Below are positions 56,117 through 64,000 of a DNA stretch of 64,000 nucleotides, one piece after another. A program made the translations under genes and the position numbers. Numbering within the stretch: the stretch's first letter is position 1; each line of letters begins with the position of its first letter. Source of the stretch: Bacillus sp. BGMRC 2118 (lineage in GTDB: Bacteria > Bacillota > Bacilli > Bacillales > SA4); contig VTTJ01000001.1 of the NCBI GenBank assembly GCA_008364785.1, positions 496,001 through 560,000 on the forward strand. Reading direction: 5' to 3'. Below the pieces are notes generated by a model. That model saw nothing but the letters and a program-made list of their open reading frames with translations. It did not search any database and had not been told where the DNA came from.

Positions 56117-56490
56117 CTAAACCCAGACCAAAACAAAAAACAGCTCACTTTTTGTGAACTGTTTTTTTGTTTGGCCAAATGTTTTTTGTATAGATTCCAG
56201 GCTTGGAAAACCAATGATGAGTTGTACCCAACATATTGATTGGCGCTTTGGATTTGCAATCCATTCTTTCCAATCATATCGATATCCCGTTTCGCCAAAC
56301 CCACCGTTGCCTTGCTTCCTAGATTTGATAGAATGACACCTTTGGGATTTTCCATTCTTTGTTCAGAAGGATTTTTCAGGGCGGACATTTGACTGCCAAC
56401 AGAAATAGATGTGTTACATTCACTTGCAACAATACAAGCAGATGATTGATTTTTAGCCGTTTTCTGTCCTCCTCCACCTGCCTGGCGCAT
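56113..56490 (-). CDS. Unrecognised small ORF opposite ypzI
   Basis: Open frame of 125 codons with protein-like composition (SNLGSKATVGLAKRDIDMIG, NQYVGYNSSLVFQAWNLYKK) but no family I recognise. A strong AGGUGGAGGAGG is inside it, so translation may begin later than 56490, for example at the internal ATG codons near 56388 or 56349. Its last codons and stop run through the ypzI terminator and overlap the ypzI 3' end by 4 nt. A 13-bp inverted repeat (56495-56528) precedes it. Could be a real species-limited gene or a remnant. Confidence 0.45.
   Translation of the reverse strand: MRQAGGGGQKTAKNQSSACIVASECNTSISVGSQMSALKNPSEQRMENPKGVILSNLGSKATVGLAKRDIDMIGKNGLQIQSANQYVGYNSSLVFQAWNLYKKHLAKQKNSSQKVSCFLFWSGFS
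56124..56170. terminator. Bidirectional terminator after ypzI
   Basis: AACAGCTCAC-TTTTT-GTGAACTGTT (one mismatch) followed by TTTTTTTG on the plus strand; A-tract before it works in reverse. Lies inside the 3' end of the opposite ORF. Confidence 0.8.
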
Positions 56491-56492
56491 TT

Positions 56493-56530
56493 ATAACAAT
56501 AGGCGAACTTAAGGAAAGTTCGCCTATTTT
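56493..56530 (+). terminator. Inverted repeat upstream of the unrecognised ORF
   Basis: AATAGGCGAACTT and AAGTTCGCCTATT form a long stem followed by TTTAG on the plus strand. It looks like a terminator of the plus strand although no plus-strand gene is evident between 56170 and here. Confidence 0.5.
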
Positions 56531-56682
56531 AGTAGCAACAGAAAGATCATGGACAGACAGACTAAGTAGACTTAGATGGATAAACTGAATAACTTAAAAT
56601 CCAGGAGAATCTACTTTGACCAGTTTGCGGTGCATGGTGTATATGGTCAATCTTTCGTCTAGCTCTAATCATTCTATTACCA

Positions 56683-57822
56683 TTACTTTAATTTATTTAA
56701 TTTATCTCCAATTAAATCGCCTAGGCTGAATCCGGTTGATTCTTCTTTTTGTTGATATTCTAAGAAGTCAGCCTTATCATCTTCCTCAAGAAGTTCTCTA
56801 ATACTTAAAGAGATACGTTTATCCTCTTCGTTAATATCCAGGACCTTCACTTTAACCTTCTCACCTTGTTGCAAAGCCTCTTGAGGAGTAGCAATGTGTT
56901 TATTTGAGATTTGAGAGATATGAACCAATCCTTCTACACCTGGATACAACTCAACAAAAGCACCAAATGACACTAAACGCTTCACCGTTCCTTCGATGAC
57001 AGAACCAACTTTTAATTCCCTTGATAATTGTTCCCAAGGACCTTCTTGTGTTTCTTTAATGGATAAAGAAATTCGTTCATTATCAAGGTCCACACTTAAC
57101 ACTTTCACCTGTACAGGTTGACCTTCTTCCACAACATCAGAAGGTTTACTTACATGCTCATGTGATAATTGTGAAATATGGACTAAACCATCGATTCCGC
57201 CAATATCAACAAAAGCACCAAAGTCAGTTAATCGTTGGACCGTTCCTTGTAATACCTGACCGACTTTCAGTGATCCGATGGTTTTACGCTTTTGCTCAGA
57301 TTGCTCTTGTTCCACAACTGCACGGTGTGACAAAATGATACGATTTTTTTCTTTATCCAGCTCTACTAGTTTTACTGCAAGTGTTTTATCTTGATAGTCA
57401 GAGAAGTCCTCGACAAAATGTGCTTCGACAAGTGATGCAGGAATAAATGCTCTTACGCCAAGGTCAACAACAAGTCCACCTTTCACCACTTCTTTCACCA
57501 CGACATCGAATACTTCGCCAGAGTTATACTTTGCATCCAACTCGTCCCAAGCATTTTCAGCATCAACTGCACGCTTGGATAGTATTACCGCATCATCCTC
57601 TAGCTTCGTTACTTTCAATTGCAGAGAATCACCTTCATTTACAATTTCACTAGCTAATTCAATATGTAAGCTTGAAAGTTCACTAATGGGTACAATACCA
57701 TCTGATTTGTAACCAATGTTAACCAGTACTTGTTTCTCTTCTACCTTTGTTACTGTACCAGTAACAATATCTCCTACTTCAATTGTTTTAACATCCATTA
57801 CTTCTTGATTCATTTCTTCCAC
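56683..57822 (-). CDS. ypfD: S1-domain protein YpfD (RpsA homologue)
   Basis: A 379-aa RNA-binding protein with four S1 domains: about 13-85, 100-170, 185-258 and 270-345, marked by GDIVTGTVTKV, GLVVDLGVRAFIPASLV, LTDFGAFVDIGGIDGLVHISQLS, and VSFGAFVELYPGVEGLVHISQIS. Bacillus YpfD resembles ribosomal S1 but lacks its first two domains and is dispensable. I start it at GTG 57822 (VEEMNQEV) with GGAGG 9 nt upstream; the longer frame has no site. Ends GDLIGDKLNKLK as in the family. Confidence 0.95.
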   Translation of the reverse strand: MEEMNQEVMDVKTIEVGDIVTGTVTKVEEKQVLVNIGYKSDGIVPISELSSLHIELASEIVNEGDSLQLKVTKLEDDAVILSKRAVDAENAWDELDAKYNSGEVFDVVVKEVVKGGLVVDLGVRAFIPASLVEAHFVEDFSDYQDKTLAVKLVELDKEKNRIILSHRAVVEQEQSEQKRKTIGSLKVGQVLQGTVQRLTDFGAFVDIGGIDGLVHISQLSHEHVSKPSDVVEEGQPVQVKVLSVDLDNERISLSIKETQEGPWEQLSRELKVGSVIEGTVKRLVSFGAFVELYPGVEGLVHISQISNKHIATPQEALQQGEKVKVKVLDINEEDKRISLSIRELLEEDDKADFLEYQQKEESTGFSLGDLIGDKLNKLK

Positions 57823-58014
57823 TTTAAAATACCTCCTTAAATCCACAACATAATTGTTGCACGATTCTTTCCATTTTTTTATATGTATGAAAAAGGAAGG
57901 CAAATACCCTTCTCATTATTACTATACTTACATGATTATTATGAATTAAATAAGAAATCGTATTTATTCTAACTTCTAATAAATACAATTTTTTGTCAAG
58001 TAATATACCTTTTT

Positions 58015-58596
58015 CTATTTATTTTTTTCAAGTAATTCTCTAATTGAATTCATAATTGTTTCGGTTGCTTCATCTACTGTTGCTTTTCTTTCCCGCAATT
58101 CATTAAATTCTACAGGTTTTCCAAACACTACTTTAAGTGGTTTAAAAATTTTATAAGGACCAATAATTGCACACGGAATAATTTTAGCATCTGTACGAAG
58201 AGCGAAAAAGCCTGCCCCAGATAATCCTTGACCTAATTCTCCTGTTTTACTTCTCGTCCCTTCAGGAAATAAGCCTAACACTTTTCCGTCTTTCAAGACT
58301 TGAAGACCTGTTCTTAATGCTTGTTTATCGCTCATCCCTCTTTTGACTGGAAATGCATTGATGCTAGGAAGAATGGACTTAAGTATCGGTACCCTGAATA
58401 ATTCTTCTTTTGCCATAAAGTGGATCGTCCTCGGTGAAGAAATACCAACGATAGGAGGATCTAAATTATCAATGTGGTTAGAGCAAAGCAATACTCCTCC
58501 AGTTGTTGGAATATTCTCCGCTCCTATAATTTCTAATCTATATAACGGGCGTAACACTCCATTACATAGGGCTTTACCTACACTATAAAGGTTCAA
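58015..58596 (-). CDS. plsC: 1-acyl-sn-glycerol-3-phosphate acyltransferase
   Basis: Converts lysophosphatidate to phosphatidate in membrane lipid synthesis. 193 aa, with the HX4D motif in [17 protein letters not shown], and [13 protein letters not shown] (EGTR). It overlaps cmk by 4 nt. A second acyltransferase may exist elsewhere in the genome, so the symbol is by family only. Confidence 0.92.
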   Translation of the reverse strand: MNLYSVGKALCNGVLRPLYRLEIIGAENIPTTGGVLLCSNHIDNLDPPIVGISSPRTIHFMAKEELFRVPILKSILPSINAFPVKRGMSDKQALRTGLQVLKDGKVLGLFPEGTRSKTGELGQGLSGAGFFALRTDAKIIPCAIIGPYKIFKPLKVVFGKPVEFNELRERKATVDEATETIMNSIRELLEKNK

Positions 58597-59273
58597 TCCG
58601 TACCAATCCTTTCAAGTGCTAACGCCATGATTTTATCTACTACTTGTTCAATTGATAGAGAAGTTGTGTCAATTTCGACTGCATCCTCTGCTTTGATTAA
58701 AGGAGAGACTTCTCTTTCAGAATCAATTTTATCTCGTTGCTCAATTTCATGTATTAGCTGATTTAAGTCTGATTCATATCCTTTTTTCAGGTTTTCTTCA
58801 TGTCTTCTACGAGCTCGTTCATCTACTGAGGCGAGTAAAAATACTTTTACTTCTGAATGCGGGAGCACAGCTGTTCCTATGTCTCTACCGTCCATAACCA
58901 CTCCACCGTCAGTTGCCATATCTTGTTGTCTCTTCACCATATCTTCTCGAACGAGGCGATGTTGCGCCACAAAAGATACATGATTTGTCACGTGATTCGT
59001 GCGAATCTCCTCCGTAACATCCTTTTCATCCAAATACACTAACTGACCATGATTTGATGGTTTTAAGTTGATAGAAGTAGACTTAAGTATTCGAGCAAGT
59101 TGCTCTTCATGATGTACATCTACTTCATTTGTTAAGGCTTTGTAGGTAAGTGCTCTGTACATTGCACCTGTATCTATGTATATGTAAGATAAATTCTCTG
59201 CTACTTTTTTTGCTACAGTACTTTTACCTGCAGCTGCTGGTCCATCGATTGCAATTGAAATTTTGTTACTCAT
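58593..59273 (-). CDS. cmk: Cytidylate kinase
   Basis: Phosphorylates CMP/dCMP with ATP. 226 aa, P-loop [31 protein letters not shown], and [12 protein letters not shown] for CMP binding; RARRRHEE in the lid. The start is ATG 59273 after GGGAGGAAC; the in-frame start six codons earlier overlaps that site. Confidence 0.97.
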   Translation of the reverse strand: MSNKISIAIDGPAAAGKSTVAKKVAENLSYIYIDTGAMYRALTYKALTNEVDVHHEEQLARILKSTSINLKPSNHGQLVYLDEKDVTEEIRTNHVTNHVSFVAQHRLVREDMVKRQQDMATDGGVVMDGRDIGTAVLPHSEVKVFLLASVDERARRRHEENLKKGYESDLNQLIHEIEQRDKIDSEREVSPLIKAEDAVEIDTTSLSIEQVVDKIMALALERIGTD

Positions 59274-59340
59274 AGTTCCTCCCAAAGACATGTTGTTAAG
59301 TTATAGTCTATAAGCTTACTGTACAATAATAAACAAATAG

Positions 59341-59362
59341 AAAAAAGCAGGTTCTACCTGCT
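59341..59362 (-). terminator. Terminator of motI-ypfB
   Basis: AGCAGG-TAGAA-CCTGCT followed on the minus strand by TTTTTTC, between ypfB and cmk. Confidence 0.85.
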
Positions 59363-59426
59363 AATATACTTTATACAGATAGCTTATATCTGATAGGCTA
59401 ATGATGTTTTATTCATTTTACCATAG

Positions 59427-59600
59427 TTATTGATCAAATGTTTCTACAATTTTCGTATTATCTTTGGTGACACCTTCATATTGAATCACTTTCGAAACAT
59501 AAGGAGAAACATAACCATTCATCATAATTAGTTGAGCAATAATTAAAAAAATAAATTGAATACATACGAATTTTATTAAAATACTTTCAAAGCGCTTCAT
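59427..59600 (-). CDS. ypfB: YpfB small membrane protein (DUF5359)
   Basis: Translated by hand: a 57-aa protein MKRFESILIKFVCIQFIFLI..., with one membrane segment (about 8-27) and a C-terminal half YVSPYVSKVIQYEGV. ATG 59600 lies between motI and cmk where B. subtilis has ypfB. A GGGGGAT ribosome site is 4 nt upstream. Short, so easily missed; function unknown. Confidence 0.85.
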   Translation of the reverse strand: MKRFESILIKFVCIQFIFLIIAQLIMMNGYVSPYVSKVIQYEGVTKDNTKIVETFDQ

Positions 59601-59651
59601 CTAATCCCCCATTTCCCGTCTCACTTATAGTTTTAGGGGGAATTTACATTT

Positions 59652-60317
59652 TTATACTTGCTCTAAGCCTTTTCTCTTTAAATTTAATTGTCTTTCGAAA
59701 GAAAATCTAATTAATAGTTGTCGCTGACTTTCTGTGATTTCAATAAATTCAAGGGGCATTTTATCACGTTCGCCATTTTGACCTGGAATCACTCGTATGA
59801 CTCTTGACCTTAATACTAGATGATGATAATCTCCAGATTGCATAGGTAGTACAATCCATAAATCGATCAAGGTGTTACTGTTTAATTTAACCTTTGGTGG
59901 TAAAATTAGCGCAGCTCCACCAGCACTAATATCTGAGGTAATCGTAACAAATGGAGCAAATTCGTTCTCTATCGGGTGGACTGCAACATCAACTGGTGTA
60001 TCAACCCTGACATATTGTCTACGTTGCACTCTAATTAAATGATCATTTCCAGGATAGGAAATAGCAATCATTGGAATTTGTTGCTTCGTGCGTCCCTTCA
60101 CTTCTGTCTCAAACAAATAAACATTATTATCTTTAGCTATAAAAGAACCTTTAAGCTGTGCGCCATCTAGTAGAAATACAGTTTTTCCAGTTTTTATTGA
60201 TACTGGATAATCAATATATAGCTGGTCTCCCGTTCTCTCGACTAGCTTGCATTTATATTTTTCGTTTTCTGAAGAATATTTGGGCTCTAATATTAATGTA
60301 TCACCTATGTTAATCAT
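59652..60317 (-). CDS. motI: c-di-GMP-binding flagellar brake MotI (YpfA), YcgR/PilZ family
   Basis: A 221-aa protein with an N-terminal YcgR-like part and a C-terminal PilZ domain (about 100-215). The c-di-GMP motifs are RRQYVRVD (RxxxR) and DISAGGAAL (DxSxxG). In B. subtilis this protein (YpfA/MotI) stops motility by binding MotA when c-di-GMP rises. Gene pair with ypfB. Confidence 0.93.
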   Translation of the reverse strand: MINIGDTLILEPKYSSENEKYKCKLVERTGDQLYIDYPVSIKTGKTVFLLDGAQLKGSFIAKDNNVYLFETEVKGRTKQQIPMIAISYPGNDHLIRVQRRQYVRVDTPVDVAVHPIENEFAPFVTITSDISAGGAALILPPKVKLNSNTLIDLWIVLPMQSGDYHHLVLRSRVIRVIPGQNGERDKMPLEFIEITESQRQLLIRFSFERQLNLKRKGLEQV

Positions 60318-60379
60318 GATAACCCCTCACTACCTTTTATACCAATTCTTGTCTTTAATATTATCTCATGTAATCAGAA

Positions 60380-60413
60380 AAAGGAAAAGTCATAAAACGA
60401 CCTTTCCCTCTTC
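60380..60413 (-). terminator. Terminator of sleB-ypeB
   Basis: GGAAAGGTC...GACTTTTCC (one G-U) followed on the minus strand by TTTTTC, directly after the ypeB stop. Confidence 0.8.
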
Positions 60414-60416
60414 ATT

Positions 60417-61766
60417 TTAGACATCTGTTTGATTAAAAACGGCTTCTGCGTTGTTCAATTTCTCTACCTTTTCTTCAATCCCATTTTCAGCATTTAAGAA
60501 GATCCGATACGTATCATTATCAATTGTTCCTAAGAACTCGTAACAAAGGACTTCCTTTTCCAAGTCATTAATTATAATGGCCATACGGTCTTCTCTTACT
60601 TCTACCCCAGGATTAATTTTCTTTCTTGCTTCTTCCATCGTTATAGCAGGTTTAGGTATTGTCCTTTCACGATGGGCCATTAAGTAGTTTCTTGCAGAAA
60701 ACCCTACCACATTACCATCATCTAATGCTACTTTCATTGTGATTGTTTCCGGGTAAATTAGCACATTATCTTTTACTGAAGTAAAGGTAAAGACACCTAT
60801 GTTTTCATACTGTGCACTTTCATTAAGTTCTAAGTTTTTGAACTTGTGTTCATTCAAGTATTTTTTTGCGTTTTCCATCGCTTCATTTAGACTTATATTT
60901 CTTTCCTTTACATCACGGCTTCTAAGCACCCAAATTGGATATCCACCTTTTTTCGTTATATCCATATTGATTATTGTCTCTGACTTAGGATCATCAATTG
61001 ATAGACTATAGAACCCATAATTAGATCCTTTACCGTTTTCAGTAACCTTTACCTCTTCACTTCCTTGTAAACCAAGGAATTCTTGTCCAATTTTTATAGC
61101 TTGTTGCTCGCTAATGTTATTACCAGTCAGATATTTAAATCCTTCCTGCTCTGTATTCATCGATGTAAAGGAAGGACCGAAGTCTGCTTCAGAATACGCT
61201 TCTACATTCTTCTCAACTGTCTTGAAACCATCAATGATTGTATTATCTTGTTGGTCATCTGTCGACAATGCTAGCTGTACATCCATCCATCTTAAATTAT
61301 TTTCTAGTACCAGATGTTGAACGTTTCTTAGTTCTTTTTGGATTTCAGCAGATTTCTCATAAAGGCTTTGAAGCGTTTTGTATTCATCATCAGTAAGAGG
61401 TTCTTTATCGAGATCACGAACAGCAGTACGATAACTAAAATCGCCTACATTGGCCAGAAACTCTTCCGTTTTATTAAATGGTAGTAATGTAAGTGGCAGT
61501 TGCCCTACATCAGAATGTGCTGCAGATGTAACTCTCCACACCTCGGCTAAGGAAGGAGATAGTTGCTGCCTGGAGTTCATCGCTAATGTGGCTCCAATCT
61601 TATCATTCAATAAGTCAACCTGATAGCTTAAGTCATGAAACGCACGTTGGTAGTTATTCTCCGCATGAATAAGTACAGCATTTTTTTCTATATGTTCTTG
61701 GTAGCCCCAGTAGGCAGTTCCCGCTACCCCTATGACTAGTACTCCGATTAGTATACCTCTAAGCAT
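60417..61766 (-). CDS. ypeB: Germination protein YpeB
   Basis: Needed to position or stabilise the cortex-lytic enzyme SleB in the dormant spore. 449 aa: N-terminal membrane anchor (about 3-20), a coiled-coil region and three C-terminal PepSY-type domains (for example TKKGGYPIWVLRSRDV, PEALDDGNVVGFSARNYL-like stretch, and LNAENGIEEKVEKL). It follows sleB by 15 nt in one operon, expected SigG control. Confidence 0.95.
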   Translation of the reverse strand: MLRGILIGVLVIGVAGTAYWGYQEHIEKNAVLIHAENNYQRAFHDLSYQVDLLNDKIGATLAMNSRQQLSPSLAEVWRVTSAAHSDVGQLPLTLLPFNKTEEFLANVGDFSYRTAVRDLDKEPLTDDEYKTLQSLYEKSAEIQKELRNVQHLVLENNLRWMDVQLALSTDDQQDNTIIDGFKTVEKNVEAYSEADFGPSFTSMNTEQEGFKYLTGNNISEQQAIKIGQEFLGLQGSEEVKVTENGKGSNYGFYSLSIDDPKSETIINMDITKKGGYPIWVLRSRDVKERNISLNEAMENAKKYLNEHKFKNLELNESAQYENIGVFTFTSVKDNVLIYPETITMKVALDDGNVVGFSARNYLMAHRERTIPKPAITMEEARKKINPGVEVREDRMAIIINDLEKEVLCYEFLGTIDNDTYRIFLNAENGIEEKVEKLNNAEAVFNQTDV

Positions 61767-61781
61767 ATTATCTCACCTCTT

Positions 61782-63032
61782 TTATTTACAGAAGATGTGT
61801 TTCCCAATTCGTTTTATTTGAGGACGACTCCAAATCCATTTATTAGTCGCAGTAGCTGGATTAAAATAATACATAGCTTCTCCGGTTGGATCAAAACCAT
61901 TGATTGCATCTAATACGGCTTTCTTTGCTTGCTCATTTGGTGTTAACCATATTTGACCGTCTGCAACCGCAGTAAACGCACCCGGCTCAAAGATCACTCC
62001 AGATACAGTATCTGGGAATGTTGGACTATTAATCCTATTTAATATAACTGCAGCAATGGCAACTTGTCCGACATATGGTTCACCTCTTGCTTCACCGTAA
62101 ACAGCATTTGCTAATAGTTGGATATCATTTTGAGAGAAGCCATTTGGCATGTTTAGAGCAGTAGCCTTTGGTGCTTCTGGTGCAGCTTTTGGTGTTTCAG
62201 GTGCCGCCTCCTGCTTAGGAGGTTGCGGTTTCGCTTGTTGTTCTTGCTTTTGAGCAGTTGGTGCTGCTCCTTGTTGCCCTTCTTTCTCAGCAGGTGTTGG
62301 TGCTTGCTGCTGGGCTGGTGGTGTTGCTTCTTGTTGTCCCTCTTTCTGAGCTGGTGCTCCCGGCTGCCCTTGCTGCTGAGTTGGTGGCGTTGCTCCTTGT
62401 TGTCCCTTTTTCTGAGCTGGTGCTGGAGCCTTTGTTCCTTGCTGTTTAGCTTGTGGCTCATTCTTCTGTGTTGTTTTGTTCTGTGTTTTCTTCGGAGCCT
62501 GAGCGGGATCCTTTTTCACTTGCTCGGCTGTTGGTGCCTTTGTTCCTTGCTTTAATGCAGCATTTAATGCTGATTGTCGCTTTTGCTCCGCTGCTTTTTT
62601 AGCTTTTGTGATCGTTGCTTGACTAGGGGCACTTTGAATATTTAACGGCATACCCCCATAATGAGTAAATCTTCTACCTTGATTCAACTGTTGATACACA
62701 TAATCTTTATAATACTTTGTCGCTCTAGTTAACATATCCTTCGTACTTTGTCCTACGAAACCATCTACCGTTTCTAGACCAAATTCCTTTTGGAAATTAC
62801 GGACTGACCAATATGTTGACCAACCAAATACCCCGTCAATCGGTCCATGATAATACCCGTTATATTGCAGGCGTGCCTGTAATTCTATTACATCCTCTCC
62901 AGTTGCACCTCGTTGTATGACTTGCTCGCTAAACGCATAACTAGGCTGTGCTGGAAAAAGAGTAACGGCAAAACAAAGAATCATGACAATAGTAAGAGGA
63001 AATCTCCAGAAAGATTGAAACCTCATCTTCAT
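61782..63032 (-). CDS. sleB: Spore cortex-lytic enzyme SleB with extended linker
   Basis: Lytic transglycosylase that degrades cortex during germination. 416 aa, versus about 305 in B. subtilis. Order: signal peptide (about 1-33, ending SYA), peptidoglycan-binding domain (GATGEDVIELQARLQYNGYYHGP, about 40-108), a Pro/Gln/Ala/Lys-rich linker of about 150 residues (140-295) with imperfect repeats of AQKEGQQ, and the catalytic domain (LANAVYGEARGEP with Glu near 318, to FYNPATATNK-type end). The linker length is unusual. In operon with ypeB. Confidence 0.95.
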   Translation of the reverse strand: MKMRFQSFWRFPLTIVMILCFAVTLFPAQPSYAFSEQVIQRGATGEDVIELQARLQYNGYYHGPIDGVFGWSTYWSVRNFQKEFGLETVDGFVGQSTKDMLTRATKYYKDYVYQQLNQGRRFTHYGGMPLNIQSAPSQATITKAKKAAEQKRQSALNAALKQGTKAPTAEQVKKDPAQAPKKTQNKTTQKNEPQAKQQGTKAPAPAQKKGQQGATPPTQQQGQPGAPAQKEGQQEATPPAQQQAPTPAEKEGQQGAAPTAQKQEQQAKPQPPKQEAAPETPKAAPEAPKATALNMPNGFSQNDIQLLANAVYGEARGEPYVGQVAIAAVILNRINSPTFPDTVSGVIFEPGAFTAVADGQIWLTPNEQAKKAVLDAINGFDPTGEAMYYFNPATATNKWIWSRPQIKRIGKHIFCK

Positions 63033-63204
63033 TTACCTCCTTAACCAATTTCTAAGATGTCTTACAAGTATTTTCTGTATAAGAAGTAGATTTTATTCAA
63101 AGAACTTGAGAACGGCTACTACTCATGAATTTTGGAAACTTTATTACTAAACAAATACGTATAGAATGATAAGCTACTCATGAAAAACAAGATGTAGATA
63201 AAAT

Positions 63205-63233
63205 AAAAAAACAACTGACTTAACAGTTGTTTT
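63205..63233 (-). terminator. Terminator of prsW
   Basis: AACAACTG-TTAAGT-CAGTTGTT followed on the minus strand by TTTTTTATTTT. Confidence 0.85.
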
Positions 63234-63240
63234 CTTTGTA

Positions 63241-63909
63241 TTATTGATTAACATGACTTCCGTAATCATGAAATTTACGCGCAAGTTTAGCTTTCCGTAG
63301 CCCCAGCCACCATAGAAAGATCATAAACGGAATAATATAAAGCTCCCATTTTTTAATTGAATAAATGATAAAATCATAAAAACCATGAAGAAGGAACGGA
63401 ACACTTAATGATAGTAGGATAAACTGAAATTTTATCTTTCCTTGTGAGAATTTGGCCTTTCCCAGATAATACCCCATGATCACTCCGAATAAGGCATGAC
63501 TTGAGACTGGTAATAGTGCTCTTGTAAACGCGATATCAACACCGTGCGCAAGCAAATATAATATATTTTCAGCGCTGGCAAAACCTAATGAAACTGCCGC
63601 ACCATAAACAATTCCATCATATACTTCATCGAATTCCGCGTGCTTATATGCGATGTAAAACAGTATAAACCATTTTGCATATTCTTCTAAAAACCCTGCA
63701 ATAAAGAAGGCATGCATAAGTCCTGAAACAAAGATCCCTTCCTCTTCTAGGACATATTGAATAAACATGATCGGAAATACTAATATAGCTCCAATAATGA
63801 AATTACGCATAACCATTGTAATTGGTTCTGTTTCATATTCATCTTTTAAGTAAAAATAACATAATAATGCAACACCTGGGGCAACTCCAGCTGTTATGAT
63901 ACTTAACAT
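63241..63909 (-). CDS. prsW: Site-1 protease PrsW
   Basis: Membrane glutamic-type protease that cleaves the anti-sigma factor RsiW and so activates SigW under envelope stress. 222 aa with several membrane segments. Conserved: FPIMFIQYVLEEEG, the catalytic Glu pair in FLEEYAKWFILFY, and histidine in SSHALFGVIMGYYLG. I start at ATG 63909 (MLSIITAGVAPG) with GAGGAG 7 nt upstream. Upstream of sleB as in B. subtilis. Confidence 0.93.
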   Translation of the reverse strand: MLSIITAGVAPGVALLCYFYLKDEYETEPITMVMRNFIIGAILVFPIMFIQYVLEEEGIFVSGLMHAFFIAGFLEEYAKWFILFYIAYKHAEFDEVYDGIVYGAAVSLGFASAENILYLLAHGVDIAFTRALLPVSSHALFGVIMGYYLGKAKFSQGKIKFQFILLSLSVPFLLHGFYDFIIYSIKKWELYIIPFMIFLWWLGLRKAKLARKFHDYGSHVNQ

Positions 63910-64000
63910 ATAATAACTCCTCATTCCTATTCTGATCTGAAAATGAGTGATTTTTTTCTAGCCAAGACTCCTAACTTATCGTAACATGATATTTGGGAAA

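Noticed and set aside
62153..62461. Basic His/Lys-rich frame of 102 codons, and Leu/Cys-rich plus-strand frames nearby
   Set aside because: Shadows of the repetitive SleB linker; low complexity follows from the repeat.
1..64000. CRISPR array, prophage, IS transposase, tRNA or rRNA genes
   Set aside because: No regular spacer-repeat array, no integrase/transposase motifs, and no clover-leaf or rRNA segments were recognised by eye. A tRNAscan or ISfinder search would settle this.

Overview
The window looks like chromosome from a low-GC, endospore-forming Bacillaceae. Gene order closely follows the recU-ponA to sleB-prsW stretch of Bacillus subtilis. Spore genes (spoIVA, spoVIF, ypeB-sleB, yphB/YIEGIA, ypjB), bacillithiol genes (bshA, bshB1), TRAP (mtrB) and the menaquinol:cytochrome c reductase (qcrABC) all support this. 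Nearly all genes lie on the minus strand. Plus-strand exceptions are the end of recU with ponA at the left edge, ypjC, and ypzI. No tRNA, rRNA, CRISPR array, phage or IS transposase was seen.

Layout, left to right. (1) 1-11 kb: recU end, ponA, ypoC-nth-dnaD, aspB-ypmB-ypmA, a degenerate metallo-beta-lactamase-like protein, dinG. asnS, normally between aspB and dnaD, is absent. (2) 11-19 kb: panBCD behind a leader with two tandem copies of a two-bulged-A hairpin (pan motif) and a terminator, then the ypjD-dapB-mgsA-bshB1-bshA-cca-birA operon. (3) 19-28 kb: ypjC, a YugP-type metallopeptidase, ypjB, ypjA, qcrABC with ypiF, ypiB-ypiA, and an unrecognised amidohydrolase-like protein. (4) 28-42 kb: the aromatic supraoperon aroC-aroB-aroH-trpEDCFBA-hisC-tyrA-aroA, with a full TRAP-type attenuator leader before trpE. 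No trpG lies in the cluster, so the glutaminase subunit must be elsewhere. (5) 42-50 kb: cheR, ndk, hepT-menG-hepS (menaquinone), mtrB-folE, hbs, spoIVA, yphF-yphE. (6) 51-64 kb: spoVIF, gpsA, der, the capping protein/YIEGIA/yphA set, ypzI, an unrecognised small ORF, ypfD, plsC-cmk, ypfB-motI, ypeB-sleB, prsW.

The parts connect. mtrB encodes the TRAP ring that should read the trpE leader about 8 kb away. aroC/aroB/aroA feed chorismate into trp, tyr and menaquinone. hepS/hepT/menG make menaquinone, which QcrABC oxidises. hbs, spoIVA, sleB/ypeB and YIEGIA serve nucleoid and spore functions.

The least explained material is non-coding or degenerate. It includes a MITE-like repeat with about 33-bp imperfect terminal inverted repeats in three intergenic regions, the tandem pan motif, three repeated nonamers upstream of hbs, a plus-strand terminator with no gene, and two catalytically degenerate enzyme-like proteins. 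All protein calls come from reading translations and motifs by eye, without database searches.
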